Shown here: in pieces, positions 35,564 through 43,934 of the stretch | How positions within the stretch are numbered: position 1 is the first letter of the stretch | How the letters are laid out: each line of letters begins with the position of its first letter | Assembly (NCBI RefSeq): GCF_039542385.1 | Contig: NZ_BAABIA010000008.1 | Location: 283,589 to 347,588, forward strand | Direction of reading: 5' to 3' | Source: Prosthecobacter algae | GTDB lineage: Bacteria; Verrucomicrobiota; Verrucomicrobiia; Verrucomicrobiales; Verrucomicrobiaceae | Length of the DNA stretch: 64,000 nt | The notes under the pieces: generated by a model | What the model was told of the DNA's origin: nothing | Seen by the model: only the letters and a program-made list of their open reading frames with translations | Database searches by the model: none | Translations under genes and position numbers: made by a program

Positions 35564-36982
35564 TCACGCGAGGACCTTCTTGACGACGTGGCCGTGGACA
35601 TCGGTGAGGCGGTAGTCACGGCCTTGGGTGTGGAAGGTGAGGCGTTCATGATCGAAGCCCATGAGGTGGAGCATGGTGGCCTGCACATCGTGAACGTGGA
35701 CGGGATCTTCCACGACATTGAAGCCTAGTTCATCCGTCGCCCCGATGGTCTGGCCACCTTTGACACCGCCGCCCGCCATCCAGATGGTAAAGGCCTGCGG
35801 ATGGTGATCGCGGCCAAGCGCACGGCCTAACGCCGGATTGGTTTCCACCATCGGGGTGCGGCCAAACTCACCGCCCCAGACCACCAGCGTATCGTCCAGC
35901 AGACCTCGTTGTTTGAGGTCCTTCACCAGAGCTGCACTGGCCTGGTCGGTCTCCTTGCAGTTGTTGCGTACGTTGCCTTCGACGTTGGAGTGGGCATCCC
36001 AGCCTTCGTGGTAGATGTTTACGAAACGCACCCCGCGCTCGATCATGCGCCGGGCCAGCAGGCAGGCGCGGGCGTAGCTGGGCTTGTCAGGGTCGCAGCC
36101 ATACATCTCCAGGGTCTCCTTGCTCTCGCTGCGCAGGTCCGTGAGTTCCGGTGCGCTCGTCTGCATGCGGAAGGCCATTTCATAGGAGGCGATGCGGGTG
36201 GCGATCTCGGGATCTCCCACTGCACCGAGGCGTTTTTGATTGAGCTGGCTGACGAGGTCTAGCGTGTCTCGCTGCGCGCGCGAATCAATGCCCGCAGGGC
36301 TGGAGACATTCAGGATCGGGTCGCCACTGTTGCGGAAGCGCACGCCGTTGTAGATCGTGGGCAGGAAGCCGCTGGACATGAGGGCCGTGCCACCGCTGAG
36401 ACCTGAGCCGGTGGACATGACCACAAAGGCAGGCAGGTTTTGCGTCTCAGCGCCGAGGCCGTAAAGTGCCCAGGAACCCATGCAGGGTCGGCCCGGCTGG
36501 CCAAAACCCGTCTGGAAAAAGATCTGCGCGGGGGCGTGATTGAACTGGTCCGTTTTCACGGAACGGATGATGCACAGCTCATCGGCGATCTTGGCCACAT
36601 GCGGCATCACCTCGGAAATCCAGGCCCCGCTCTGCCCATGCTGCGCGAATTTGAACCGGGGGCCCAAAGCGGCTGCATCCGACCGGATGAAGGCGTAACG
36701 CTGCCCTCCAATGACCTCGGGCGGGATGGGCTTGCCTTCATACTTGGTGAGCATGGGCTTGGGGTCGAAGGTCTCGAGCTGGCTGGGGGCTCCGGCCATG
36801 AAGAGATGGATCACCCGCTTGGCCTTCGGGGCGAAGTGCGGGCCCCGCGCGCTCAGGGGATTCGCGGCAGCAGCACCGCTGAGGGAATCCGTCAGCAGAC
36901 CGGCAGCGGCCACTTTGCCCAAACCATAAGTGCAATCACGCAGGAAGTGACGGCGTGAATAGAAGGTGGGGGTGTGAAACAT
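35564..36982 (-). CDS. DUF1501 domain protein, Tat-exported
   Basis: A 472-residue protein from ATG 36982; a TTG start six codons upstream is possible. The N-terminus has a twin-arginine motif (SRRHFLRDC), so Tat export is expected. DUF1501 signatures: FMAGAPSQLETFDPKP near residue 65, VNIYHEGWDAHSNVEGN near 320, VWGGEFGRTPMVE near 365 and GRDHHPQAFTIW near 390, consistent with an alkaline-phosphatase-fold metalloprotein. Gaps to the PSD1 genes on each side are 75 and 92 bases, all same strand, suggesting an operon. This copy is not close to the DUF1501 protein at 12328-13773 outside the core motifs. Substrate unknown. Confidence 0.92.
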   Translation of the reverse strand: MFHTPTFYSRRHFLRDCTYGLGKVAAAGLLTDSLSGAAAANPLSARGPHFAPKAKRVIHLFMAGAPSQLETFDPKPMLTKYEGKPIPPEVIGGQRYAFIRSDAAALGPRFKFAQHGQSGAWISEVMPHVAKIADELCIIRSVKTDQFNHAPAQIFFQTGFGQPGRPCMGSWALYGLGAETQNLPAFVVMSTGSGLSGGTALMSSGFLPTIYNGVRFRNSGDPILNVSSPAGIDSRAQRDTLDLVSQLNQKRLGAVGDPEIATRIASYEMAFRMQTSAPELTDLRSESKETLEMYGCDPDKPSYARACLLARRMIERGVRFVNIYHEGWDAHSNVEGNVRNNCKETDQASAALVKDLKQRGLLDDTLVVWGGEFGRTPMVETNPALGRALGRDHHPQAFTIWMAGGGVKGGQTIGATDELGFNVVEDPVHVHDVQATMLHLMGFDHERLTFHTQGRDYRLTDVHGHVVKKVLA

Positions 36983-37074
36983 AGGAAAAAAGAAGGACAA
37001 CCACGGAAGGCTCGGAAAACACGGAAGTGGGAAGATTGATTTGGATCTTATCTTTTGGGTTTCCGTGAGGGGGC

Positions 37075-40050
37075 TTAATTTTTGGTGATGAACTCGTCGA
37101 GGTTAAAGAGGGCGCGGGAGGCGAGGGTCCAGGTGGCGGCTTCAGGCGAGGGTGCGTTGGCTTGGCCGCAGATTTCAGCGGCTTTGAGGTCGCCTGACTT
37201 CAGGCGCGCACGCTGCTGCTGGAGGAAGGTCTGCATGAGCTGGATTTCATCCGCCTCAGGCTGGCGAGAAAGCACCCGCAGGTAAAGCTGACGAAGGGCT
37301 GCTTCATCCCCGCCTGCCTCTTTAGCGAGCAGGTTGCCGAGGGCCTGGGCACCTTCCGTGAAGATGACATCGTTCATGATCGTGAGGGCCTGGAGGGCGG
37401 AGTTGGAAGCTTCGCGTTTGACTAGGCAGGCGTCTCCCGTGGGCGCGTCAAAGGTGGTATAAAGCGCAAAGGGGGCGGTGCGTTTGCTGAAGGTGTAGAG
37501 GCTGCGGCGGTAGCGGTCTTCTCCCGTACTGGGGGTCCACTTAAATTTGCCGTAGGCGACCTCCGTGACGCTGTCCGGCTGGGGTGGATAGACGCTGGGG
37601 CCGCCTAACTTAAGATTCAGCAAACCTGCGGCCTTGAGCATGGAGTCGCGGATCATCTCAGCCTCCAGCCGCACGCGAGGAAAGCGGGAGTAGAGAATGT
37701 TTTCTGGGTCCTTGGCCTGGCTGAGATCGGAGACCTGGACCGATTGCCGATACGTGGCACTTGTCACCAGCAGGCGATGCAGCTTCTTCATGGACCAGCC
37801 CTGCCTAACAAACTCCACGGCAAGCGAATCGAGCAATTCGGGGTGGCTTGGCAGTGAGCCCTGATAGCCAAAGTCATCCACCGTTTTCACCAGCCCACGA
37901 CCAAACAGCGTGGCCCACTGGCGGTTCACCACCACCCGGGGGGTGAGAGGATTTTCAGGGGACATGAGCCAACGGGCGAACTCCAGTCGGGTCTTGGGGG
38001 CCGCCCGAGGAAATGGATGCAGGACGGCCAGGGTCACTGGCTGAACGGGCTCTTTGGGCTGGGTGAATTCCCCGCGATGATGGCGGAAGGTGGGGCGCTG
38101 GTGATTGGCCGGGCGCTCGCGCATGACGAGGCTGGTGGGCAGGGTGGGCGCAATGCGTAGATTCCGAATCGCCTTGGCCTCTGCGGCGAGGGGTGGGGCG
38201 GTGAGAAGGAAGTGCTCCCACAGGGTCTGCCTTTCAGCAGCAGCCAGTTCCGGCTTTAAAAGCAGGGTAGTAAGTTCGTTGTCCATGTCGTGCGCGACGG
38301 CCTTTGAATCTGCACTGGCCGAGAGGCGGAAGTGGCCCAGTGGGCAGGCGTAGTGACGGCCAAACTGCATGATCACACGGATCTCGGCCCCGGCAGGAAC
38401 AGGCTGTGCCAGGATAAAAACGGCTTCGTGACGTTCGCCATAGCGGGCGGCGCAACTCCAGCCTGTTTGGGGATCTCCATCAATGGCCTGTTGGGCGGTG
38501 GCGGGGTTTTTGCCAAAGTTGTTTTTGAAATAGCTCTCCGTCGCAGAGACCACCTTCACGGGCTGGCCGTTCACGATGACCTTGAACTCGCCCATGAAGA
38601 AATCGCCTTTCGGGCCTTCGTAGTTGCACATGCCGGGGCCATGCGCAGGCAGGCTTTCATGGGGCAGGGCCTCCAGACGAATGGCGGAGACGGGCTGTTT
38701 CGAGGGGGTGAGGGTGAGATCGTAGGTGTCTGACTTGGTGATGTCGCCGGAGGCGAGGACGCTGCCGTCTGAGTCGATGGCCAGCAGAGGAAGATTGGTC
38801 GAGGCCTTCGTGGGCTTCAGCGTCTGCCACGGGATCGTGCGAGCACGTTCGGTGGTCAGCCACTGATCAAAGGCCGTTTCTGCGGTGCTTCCGTTTTTTT
38901 GGTTAGGCCATTTGGAGGGCAGCTCCTTCAGTAAAGCGGCGGCTTTTTGGAGATTGGCCTCATGCTTCGCGGCGAGGGCGTCATCGGGCAGGTCCAGGTC
39001 CGGCTCGTCCGCATTGTTGAGGAAGGCCATCATGCCGTAGTACTCGGTATGGGTGATAGGATCGAACTTGTGCGTGTGACACTGGGTGCACTGCATGGTG
39101 AGGCCCAGCCAGGTGGCCCCGGTCGTCGCCACGCGGTCCGTCATGGCATGGAAACGAAATTCCAGGGGATCAATGCCGCCCTCTTCATTGAGCATGGTGT
39201 TGCGGTGAAACCCGGTGGCGATGCGCTGCGCCAGCGTGGCCCCGGGCAACATGTCACCGGCGAGTTGCTCGATGCTGAATTGATCAAACGGCATGTCGGC
39301 ATTTAGCGACTGGATGACCCAGTCGCGGTAGGGCCAGATGCTGCGCTCACGGTCTTTTTCGTAACCGTTGGTATCGGCATACCGGGCGAGGTCCAGCCAG
39401 CGGCGGGCCCAGCGTTCGCCATAGGCGGGAGAGGCCAGCAGTTTGTCCACATAGGCTTCATAGGCAGCCTGCGGCTCGGTTTTGAAGGCGGTCACAAAGG
39501 CCTCCAGTTCATCCGTCGTGGGTTGCAGTCCCGTCAGGTCCAAAGAGACACGCCTGGCCAAGGTGTAAGGATCGGCCTCCGGGGCCAGTTTCAGTCCGGC
39601 TTCGTGGAGCTTTCCCTGGATCATGTGATCCACGGGGTGGACTCCTGCGGGCACGGTGGCGGCGATGGGTTTGGCAAAGGCCCAGTGGGGGGCGTATTCA
39701 GCCCCCTCGGCCACCCATTGTTTTAGTGTGGCTTTTTGGGCGGCGGTGATGGGCTTTTTCGCATGGGGCGGCGGCATCAGCTCGTCCTCATCTTCGGAAA
39801 GGATGCGGCGGATGATCTCGCTGGCTTCGGCCTTGCCGGGGAGGATGGCTACCTCGCCGGATTTGCCCGCCTTCAGGGCGTCTTCGCGAATGTCCAGCCG
39901 CAGCTTGCCTTTGCGACCCTGCTCATCCGGGCCGTGGCAGTGGTAGCAGTGGTTGGACAAGATGGGGCGCACATCGCGTTGAAAGTCGAGCGCCGCGGCG
40001 GTGAGCGACGCAGGCAGGGCGAGGGCAAAGATGGCAAACAGACGGGGCAT
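37075..40050 (-). CDS. PSD1/DUF1549-DUF1553 cytochrome-type protein (paralogue)
   Basis: A 991-residue secreted protein from ATG 40050 (MPRLFAIFALALPASLTAAA signal). It shares the architecture of the gene at 32450: CYHCHGPDEQG near residue 35, DUF1549 (RRVSLDLTGLQPTTDELEAF), a second CxxCH (CTQCHTHKFDP near 330), and DUF1553 at the C-terminus (SNSALQALTIMND). The middle region is different, so the two genes are paralogues rather than recent copies. It is the first gene of the same-strand run PSD1-DUF1501-PSD1-S8. The cluster of ATGGGGA boxes lies 101-230 bases upstream of its ATG, so its transcription is the most likely target of that element. Confidence 0.92.
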   Translation of the reverse strand: MPRLFAIFALALPASLTAAALDFQRDVRPILSNHCYHCHGPDEQGRKGKLRLDIREDALKAGKSGEVAILPGKAEASEIIRRILSEDEDELMPPPHAKKPITAAQKATLKQWVAEGAEYAPHWAFAKPIAATVPAGVHPVDHMIQGKLHEAGLKLAPEADPYTLARRVSLDLTGLQPTTDELEAFVTAFKTEPQAAYEAYVDKLLASPAYGERWARRWLDLARYADTNGYEKDRERSIWPYRDWVIQSLNADMPFDQFSIEQLAGDMLPGATLAQRIATGFHRNTMLNEEGGIDPLEFRFHAMTDRVATTGATWLGLTMQCTQCHTHKFDPITHTEYYGMMAFLNNADEPDLDLPDDALAAKHEANLQKAAALLKELPSKWPNQKNGSTAETAFDQWLTTERARTIPWQTLKPTKASTNLPLLAIDSDGSVLASGDITKSDTYDLTLTPSKQPVSAIRLEALPHESLPAHGPGMCNYEGPKGDFFMGEFKVIVNGQPVKVVSATESYFKNNFGKNPATAQQAIDGDPQTGWSCAARYGERHEAVFILAQPVPAGAEIRVIMQFGRHYACPLGHFRLSASADSKAVAHDMDNELTTLLLKPELAAAERQTLWEHFLLTAPPLAAEAKAIRNLRIAPTLPTSLVMRERPANHQRPTFRHHRGEFTQPKEPVQPVTLAVLHPFPRAAPKTRLEFARWLMSPENPLTPRVVVNRQWATLFGRGLVKTVDDFGYQGSLPSHPELLDSLAVEFVRQGWSMKKLHRLLVTSATYRQSVQVSDLSQAKDPENILYSRFPRVRLEAEMIRDSMLKAAGLLNLKLGGPSVYPPQPDSVTEVAYGKFKWTPSTGEDRYRRSLYTFSKRTAPFALYTTFDAPTGDACLVKREASNSALQALTIMNDVIFTEGAQALGNLLAKEAGGDEAALRQLYLRVLSRQPEADEIQLMQTFLQQQRARLKSGDLKAAEICGQANAPSPEAATWTLASRALFNLDEFITKN

Positions 40051-40440
40051 GGGAATCAATGGAGGTAACGTCCGCCAGGGCCACATCCTACGCGCAACGC
40101 AGGATCATCCATGCTTTCCCGACGGAGGCAGGTGCAGCGGGGGAGTGGCGATGGGGAAGAATCACAAATTTTCCCCATTTGGGGATTTTTCGATTTAAAC
40201 CACTGACAATCAATGAATTACGATGGGGACAAAAATCCCCATCTGAGGATGAATGGGGAAACATGGGTATGCCGTGGGGAGAAGGCTGGGCTTGAGAACG
40301 GGGGAGGCGGCATGCGGGCAAAAGAAAGGAAGGCGGCAGGAATCGCGCACCAGGGAAGGGACGCTGGATTATATCATCAAATGATGTTTTCACCAAAGTA
40401 AAACTAACTGGAAGCCAGGTGGTGTGTGGCGTTTGTGCCG
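40051..40440. other. Intergenic region, 390 bases
   Basis: Between the stop of the FabZ-like gene and the start of the PSD1 gene, both minus. It holds the seven ATGGGGA-type boxes listed separately (40151-40280) and a small palindrome CATCA/TGATG near 40376-40387. No coding region is supported. Confidence 0.6.
40151..40280. promoter_or_regulatory. Cluster of seven ATGGGGA-type boxes
   Basis: Copies in forward or reverse orientation at 40151-40157, 40172-40178 (reverse), 40180-40185 (TGGGGA), 40223-40229, 40236-40242 (reverse), 40253-40259 and 40274-40280 (GTGGGGA). Two pairs form inverted repeats: TCCCCAT/TGGGGA separated by one base, and ATGGGGA/TCCCCAT separated by a 6-base AT-rich loop. 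The arrangement looks like a multi-site operator for an oligomeric regulator. It precedes the PSD1-DUF1501 run. The regulator is unknown. Confidence 0.5.
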
Positions 40441-40881
40441 CTATTCCTCGCCGCTGAGGATGACGCTGCCTGTGGCCAGGCGGGTGCCGTCGGCGGTGGT
40501 GATCTCCCCGCTGACCTGGACGAGGCCAGGCATCACGGCATCCCGCCGGGCGACGATGGTGAGGGTCTCGCCAGGGGGGATGCTGCCGAGGATCTTGAAT
40601 TGGCGGACGGCGGTGAGACGAACATTTTTCAGAGGCTGATCCCCCCGGTCGCTCTGGGCGAGGATGCCGCCGAGCTGGGCGAGGGATTCGATCATGATGA
40701 CACCTGGGAGCAAAGGTTGGCCCGGAAAATGCCCTTCGAGGAAGGCTTCATCGCCCTTGAGGGTCCAGCGGCCCGTGGCGGTGACTCCCGCCTCCATGGA
40801 AACCAGTTCATCAACAAAGCGAAAGGAGGGACCGTGGGGAAGCGCGGAAAGGGCTTGGACAAGCGGGGCTGGCTGCAACAT
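40441..40881 (-). CDS. FabZ-like 3-hydroxyacyl-ACP dehydratase
   Basis: A 146-residue hotdog-fold protein from ATG 40881. The motif LPHGPSFRFVDELV near residue 15 matches the FabZ N-terminus, and GHFPGQPLLPGVIMIESLAQ near 55-75 contains the catalytic His and Glu. Expected activity is dehydration of 3-hydroxyacyl-ACP. It could be the housekeeping enzyme or a paralogue for a specialised lipid; no FabA, FabI or KAS gene is nearby. It diverges from the PlsC-family operon with a 108-base gap, so co-regulation is possible. Confidence 0.85.
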   Translation of the reverse strand: MLQPAPLVQALSALPHGPSFRFVDELVSMEAGVTATGRWTLKGDEAFLEGHFPGQPLLPGVIMIESLAQLGGILAQSDRGDQPLKNVRLTAVRQFKILGSIPPGETLTIVARRDAVMPGLVQVSGEITTADGTRLATGSVILSGEE

Positions 40882-40989
40882 AATCGGCGCCCTCAATACC
40901 CCATGCTTACGGATTGTGCCAATTCTGAATGCTCAACAACCCTGACACGCTGACTTCAAAAAAGCGTAGCTGGTTTTATTCCCCTTTGC

Positions 40990-41740
40990 ATGCTGGACCG
41001 CCTCCGCCTCATCACCGCCTGGACTGCCAGCCTGCTGTACTGGGTGATTGGGGGCACGGGGTTTTTTCTTTTGTGCCTGCTGCTGCCGCTGTTTTTTCGT
41101 GGGGAGCAGGCGCGCGCGATCGGCCAGGGGGCGCTGCGGCTGGCCTTTCGAGGATTTCTACAGGTGCTGACGTGGTTTGACATTGTGGAGTGTGAGTATG
41201 TCGGCTTTGACCGACTGCGTGCGCAGCAGGGGGGGGATGATCGTGGCACCCAACCACCCGGCGCTGTGGGATGCGGTGTTCGTGCTGGCGGAGGTTGACC
41301 ACATGGCCTGCGTGCTGAAAGCATCCCTGATGTGCAATCCGATTTTGTTCGGAGGGGCGACGGCCGCTGGCTTCATCCCGAACGAACCTACTCACAAAAT
41401 GCTGCGCCAGTGCATCGATACATTAAAGGAAGGGGGACGACTGCTGTTCTTTCCAGAAGGCACCCGCACGCGCCCGGAGCATGGGCGGCTGAACCCTTTC
41501 CAAGGTGGGCTGGCCGTGGTGGCGAAGAATGCGGGGGTGCCGATCTGGCCCGTTTTTGTGGAAACCAACAGCCGCTACCTGAACAAGGGCTGGCCGCTGT
41601 GGCACCTGCCGACGGAAAAAGTGCGCCTACGCATGACGGTGGGGGAACCGCTGCGATTTCCTGAACACGGCGAAGCCCAACCATTCATTGATGAACTGCG
41701 CCAGCGTTACCTGCTGGCCCTGGAATCCCCTACCGCATGA
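40990..41740 (+). CDS. Lysophospholipid acyltransferase (PlsC family), interrupted by a frameshift at a G8 tract
   Basis: Reading from ATG 40990 gives a membrane-anchored N-terminus (LITAWTASLLYWVIGGTGFF) and then runs out of frame. The remainder, in the next frame, carries the acyltransferase motif NHPALWD (HxxxxD), FIPNEP, FFPEGTRTRP and a full C-terminus. Joining them with one G fewer (seven instead of eight at 41229-41236) gives a 249-residue protein reading DRLRAQQGGMIVAPNHP across the join, the right length for PlsC. So the gene is either inactive in this strain, phase-variable or mis-sequenced. The predicted role is transfer of an acyl chain to a lyso-lipid at the membrane. It overlaps the next gene by four bases (ATGA). 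Confidence 0.8.
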
Positions 41741-42507
41741 AGATCCTGGTCCTGATCCCCAGCTACAACACCGGGCGCATCCTGCCCCAGACCGTCACCG
41801 ACGTGCTGAAACACTGGCCTGAAGTGTGGGTGGTGATGGATGGCAGCACCGATGGCAGCGCGGCCCTGCTGGAGCCACTGAAGGCGACGGCCCCTGGGCT
41901 GAAGGTGATCTCCATCGCCAAAAACGGCGGCAAGGGGGCGGCCGTGCTGCATGGCACGCGCCTGGCCCACGAGGCGGGCTACACCCATGTGCTGACGATG
42001 GATGCGGATGGCCAGCACCCCACGGATGACATTCCCCGCTTTGTGACGCTGGCCCAAAAGTACCCGGATGCCGTGATGATGGGCACGCCTGTTTTCGGCC
42101 CGGAGGCCCCGCAACTGCGCGTGCAAGGGCGTAAAATTTCCAACATGTGGGCCAATCTGGAGACCCTGAACTGGGGCATCCCAGACACGCTTTTTGGCAT
42201 GCGCCTTTACCCTGTGCCGCTGCTGCTGCGCGCCTTTCGCGGCACCATCTGGGCGCGGCGCTTTGACTATGACACGGAGATCGCCGTGCGTCTGGCCTGG
42301 CAGGGAGCGCCGATGCTGGCGGTGCCGACGACGGTGCGCTATCTCACCCAGGAGGAGGGGGGGGTTTCGCAGTTCCGCTATTTCCGGGACAACAGCGTGC
42401 TGACGTGGATGCATGCGCGGCTGCTGTTCGGCTTTGCCTGGAGGCTGCCATTGTTGCTCTTACGCATTGGACGAGGAGGCAATCCCCTGCGTAAAGTCAC
42501 GGCATGA
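41737..42507 (+). CDS. Family 2 glycosyltransferase
   Basis: A 256-residue GT2 protein. GT-A fold motifs: ILVLIPSYNTGRILPQTV at the start, VMDGSTDGS, KNGGKGAAVLHG, and the metal-binding DADGQHPTDD. This resembles dolichol-phosphate mannose synthase-like or lipid glycosyltransferases. There is a C-terminal hydrophobic stretch (LLFGFAWRLPLLLLR), so it may be membrane-associated. Start overlaps the acyltransferase stop by four bases and its stop overlaps the methyltransferase start by four, suggesting translational coupling. A G8 tract lies in frame at 42357-42364 in the part encoding EEGGVS. Confidence 0.88.
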   Translation: MKILVLIPSYNTGRILPQTVTDVLKHWPEVWVVMDGSTDGSAALLEPLKATAPGLKVISIAKNGGKGAAVLHGTRLAHEAGYTHVLTMDADGQHPTDDIPRFVTLAQKYPDAVMMGTPVFGPEAPQLRVQGRKISNMWANLETLNWGIPDTLFGMRLYPVPLLLRAFRGTIWARRFDYDTEIAVRLAWQGAPMLAVPTTVRYLTQEEGGVSQFRYFRDNSVLTWMHARLLFGFAWRLPLLLLRIGRGGNPLRKVTA

Positions 42508-43160
42508 CGCCCACCCCGGCCCAACTCGAAAACATCGCCGCCCTTTGTGACCGGCGGTGGGATTTCTTTTACACGCGTTCCAAGCTCGCCAGCGATCCCG
42601 TTTACCAGGCGGTGGTGAGGGAGATCGGGGAGAGTCCCCTGCCAGTGCTGGACATCGGCTGCGGCATCGGGCTGCTGGCCCATTACCTCCGTGCCTGCGG
42701 GCATACTGCGCAGGTGACCGGCTTTGACTATGACCAGCGCAAAATCGACAGTGCCGGGGCGATGGTGCGCAAGTCTGGCCAGCAGGGACTGACCTTTTCC
42801 GCCGGTGATGCGCGCACGGGGCTGCCTGAATTCAGCGGGCATGTGGTGATTCTGGACATTCTGCAATTTTTCACCCCAGCGGAGCAAAATGCGCTGATCA
42901 CAGCGGCGGCGGCCCGGGTGGCCCCTGGCGGAAAACTGGTGATCCGCACCGGACTGCGGGATGATTCCTGGAGGTTTCGCGTGACGGTGCTGGGGGATTA
43001 CCTAGCGAAGGTGACCTTCTGGATGAAGGCTGCGCCGACCTGCTACCCGGATGCGGAGCAGTTCAGAAAAGTGCTGACCGAAGCGGGCCTGCAGGTGGAA
43101 ATCAGCCCTCTGTGGGGGGGGACCCCGTTCAACAATCATCTGATTGTTGCACAAAGGTAA
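42504..43160 (+). CDS. Class I SAM-dependent methyltransferase
   Basis: A 218-residue protein with the Rossmann-type SAM motif VLDIGCGIGLLAHYL near residue 48 (motif I), then TGFDYDQRKIDSA (motif II) and VVILDILQFFTP (motif III-like), fitting methyltransferase domain 25/11 types. Target unknown; given the neighbours, a lipid, hydroxy-fatty acid or polyketide-like substrate is plausible. A third G8 tract is in frame at 43114-43121 (LWGGTPF). It is the last gene of the coupled operon; the next gene starts 60 bases later with its own start region. Confidence 0.85.
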   Translation: MTPTPAQLENIAALCDRRWDFFYTRSKLASDPVYQAVVREIGESPLPVLDIGCGIGLLAHYLRACGHTAQVTGFDYDQRKIDSAGAMVRKSGQQGLTFSAGDARTGLPEFSGHVVILDILQFFTPAEQNALITAAAARVAPGGKLVIRTGLRDDSWRFRVTVLGDYLAKVTFWMKAAPTCYPDAEQFRKVLTEAGLQVEISPLWGGTPFNNHLIVAQR

Positions 43161-43220
43161 CCCGCGTGATTCAACGCCCGTCTCGACAACGCTGTCCATC
43201 TCGGCTAGAAAACCGCCCGC

Positions 43221-43934
43221 ATGTCGTCCACCACCCGTTTTATTCCCTTCTTTTGCGCAGCCTTGCTATGGCTGGCAGGCGTGGCCGCGGCCCCGGCCCA
43301 GTGGCTGGTGTATGAGCTGCGCTTTACACCTGAGAAGGAATCCGTGAACTTCAGCTTTTACACGGGCGGCTATGTGGTGGTCCCGGCTGGCGGTGGCGAG
43401 GCCACCATCGTGCTGACGACGGAGGAAGGCGGCCGTTTTTACGCTGTGGCGGAGAGCAGCGGCAAGTATTTCGTGGCGGCCAACGCCAGCGTGCGGAAGG
43501 CCGTCTTTGCGGCGGCGGCTTTCACGGGCACGTCCCAGGCCTTTTACACGGCCTCCGGGCCGATGAACCGCTCCCTGCTGCTGAATGGCAGCACGGGCTC
43601 GCGATCGTGGCGGGTGGCGGAAAGTCTTTCCGGTCGCCTGATGGCTGCGGATGATGAGTCTGTGACGGGGCCCGCAGCCGATGGTTCCTTTGGAGTGGTG
43701 GGCAGTGCGCTGATCACCGGGACTCTGCGGGAAGATCTGACGGCGAATGTGAGCAGCGCCTTCGGCTCCCAAAATGTGGCGACCGCCTACATCATCGAGC
43801 TGCTGGAAAAATACGGGTACACGCCCGATGACGGCAGCCTGCCAGCGCCCGCCATCTCCTCCTCCGAGGCAGCGGTGATCGATGCCAGCCTCTTCCCTGT
43901 CGAAACCCACGGCCAGGCACCCGCCAACGACTGA
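43221..43934 (+). CDS. Secreted protein of unknown function
   Basis: A 237-residue protein with a signal peptide (FIPFFCAALLWLAGVAAAPA). The rest is beta-rich with no Cys (GGYVVVPAGGGEATIVLTTEEGG, FYTASGPMNRSLLLNG). I do not recognise the family. Its stop overlaps the start of the GspE/PilB ATPase by one base (TGATG), so the two are likely co-translated. It may be a secretion or pilus-associated component, but that follows from context only. Confidence 0.6.
   Translation: MSSTTRFIPFFCAALLWLAGVAAAPAQWLVYELRFTPEKESVNFSFYTGGYVVVPAGGGEATIVLTTEEGGRFYAVAESSGKYFVAANASVRKAVFAAAAFTGTSQAFYTASGPMNRSLLLNGSTGSRSWRVAESLSGRLMAADDESVTGPAADGSFGVVGSALITGTLREDLTANVSSAFGSQNVATAYIIELLEKYGYTPDDGSLPAPAISSSEAAVIDASLFPVETHGQAPAND

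Noticed and set aside
40990..41298. A separate short membrane protein upstream of the acyltransferase
   Set aside because: The two frames join into one continuous PlsC-family protein when one G of the G8 tract is removed, so a single frameshifted gene is more likely.
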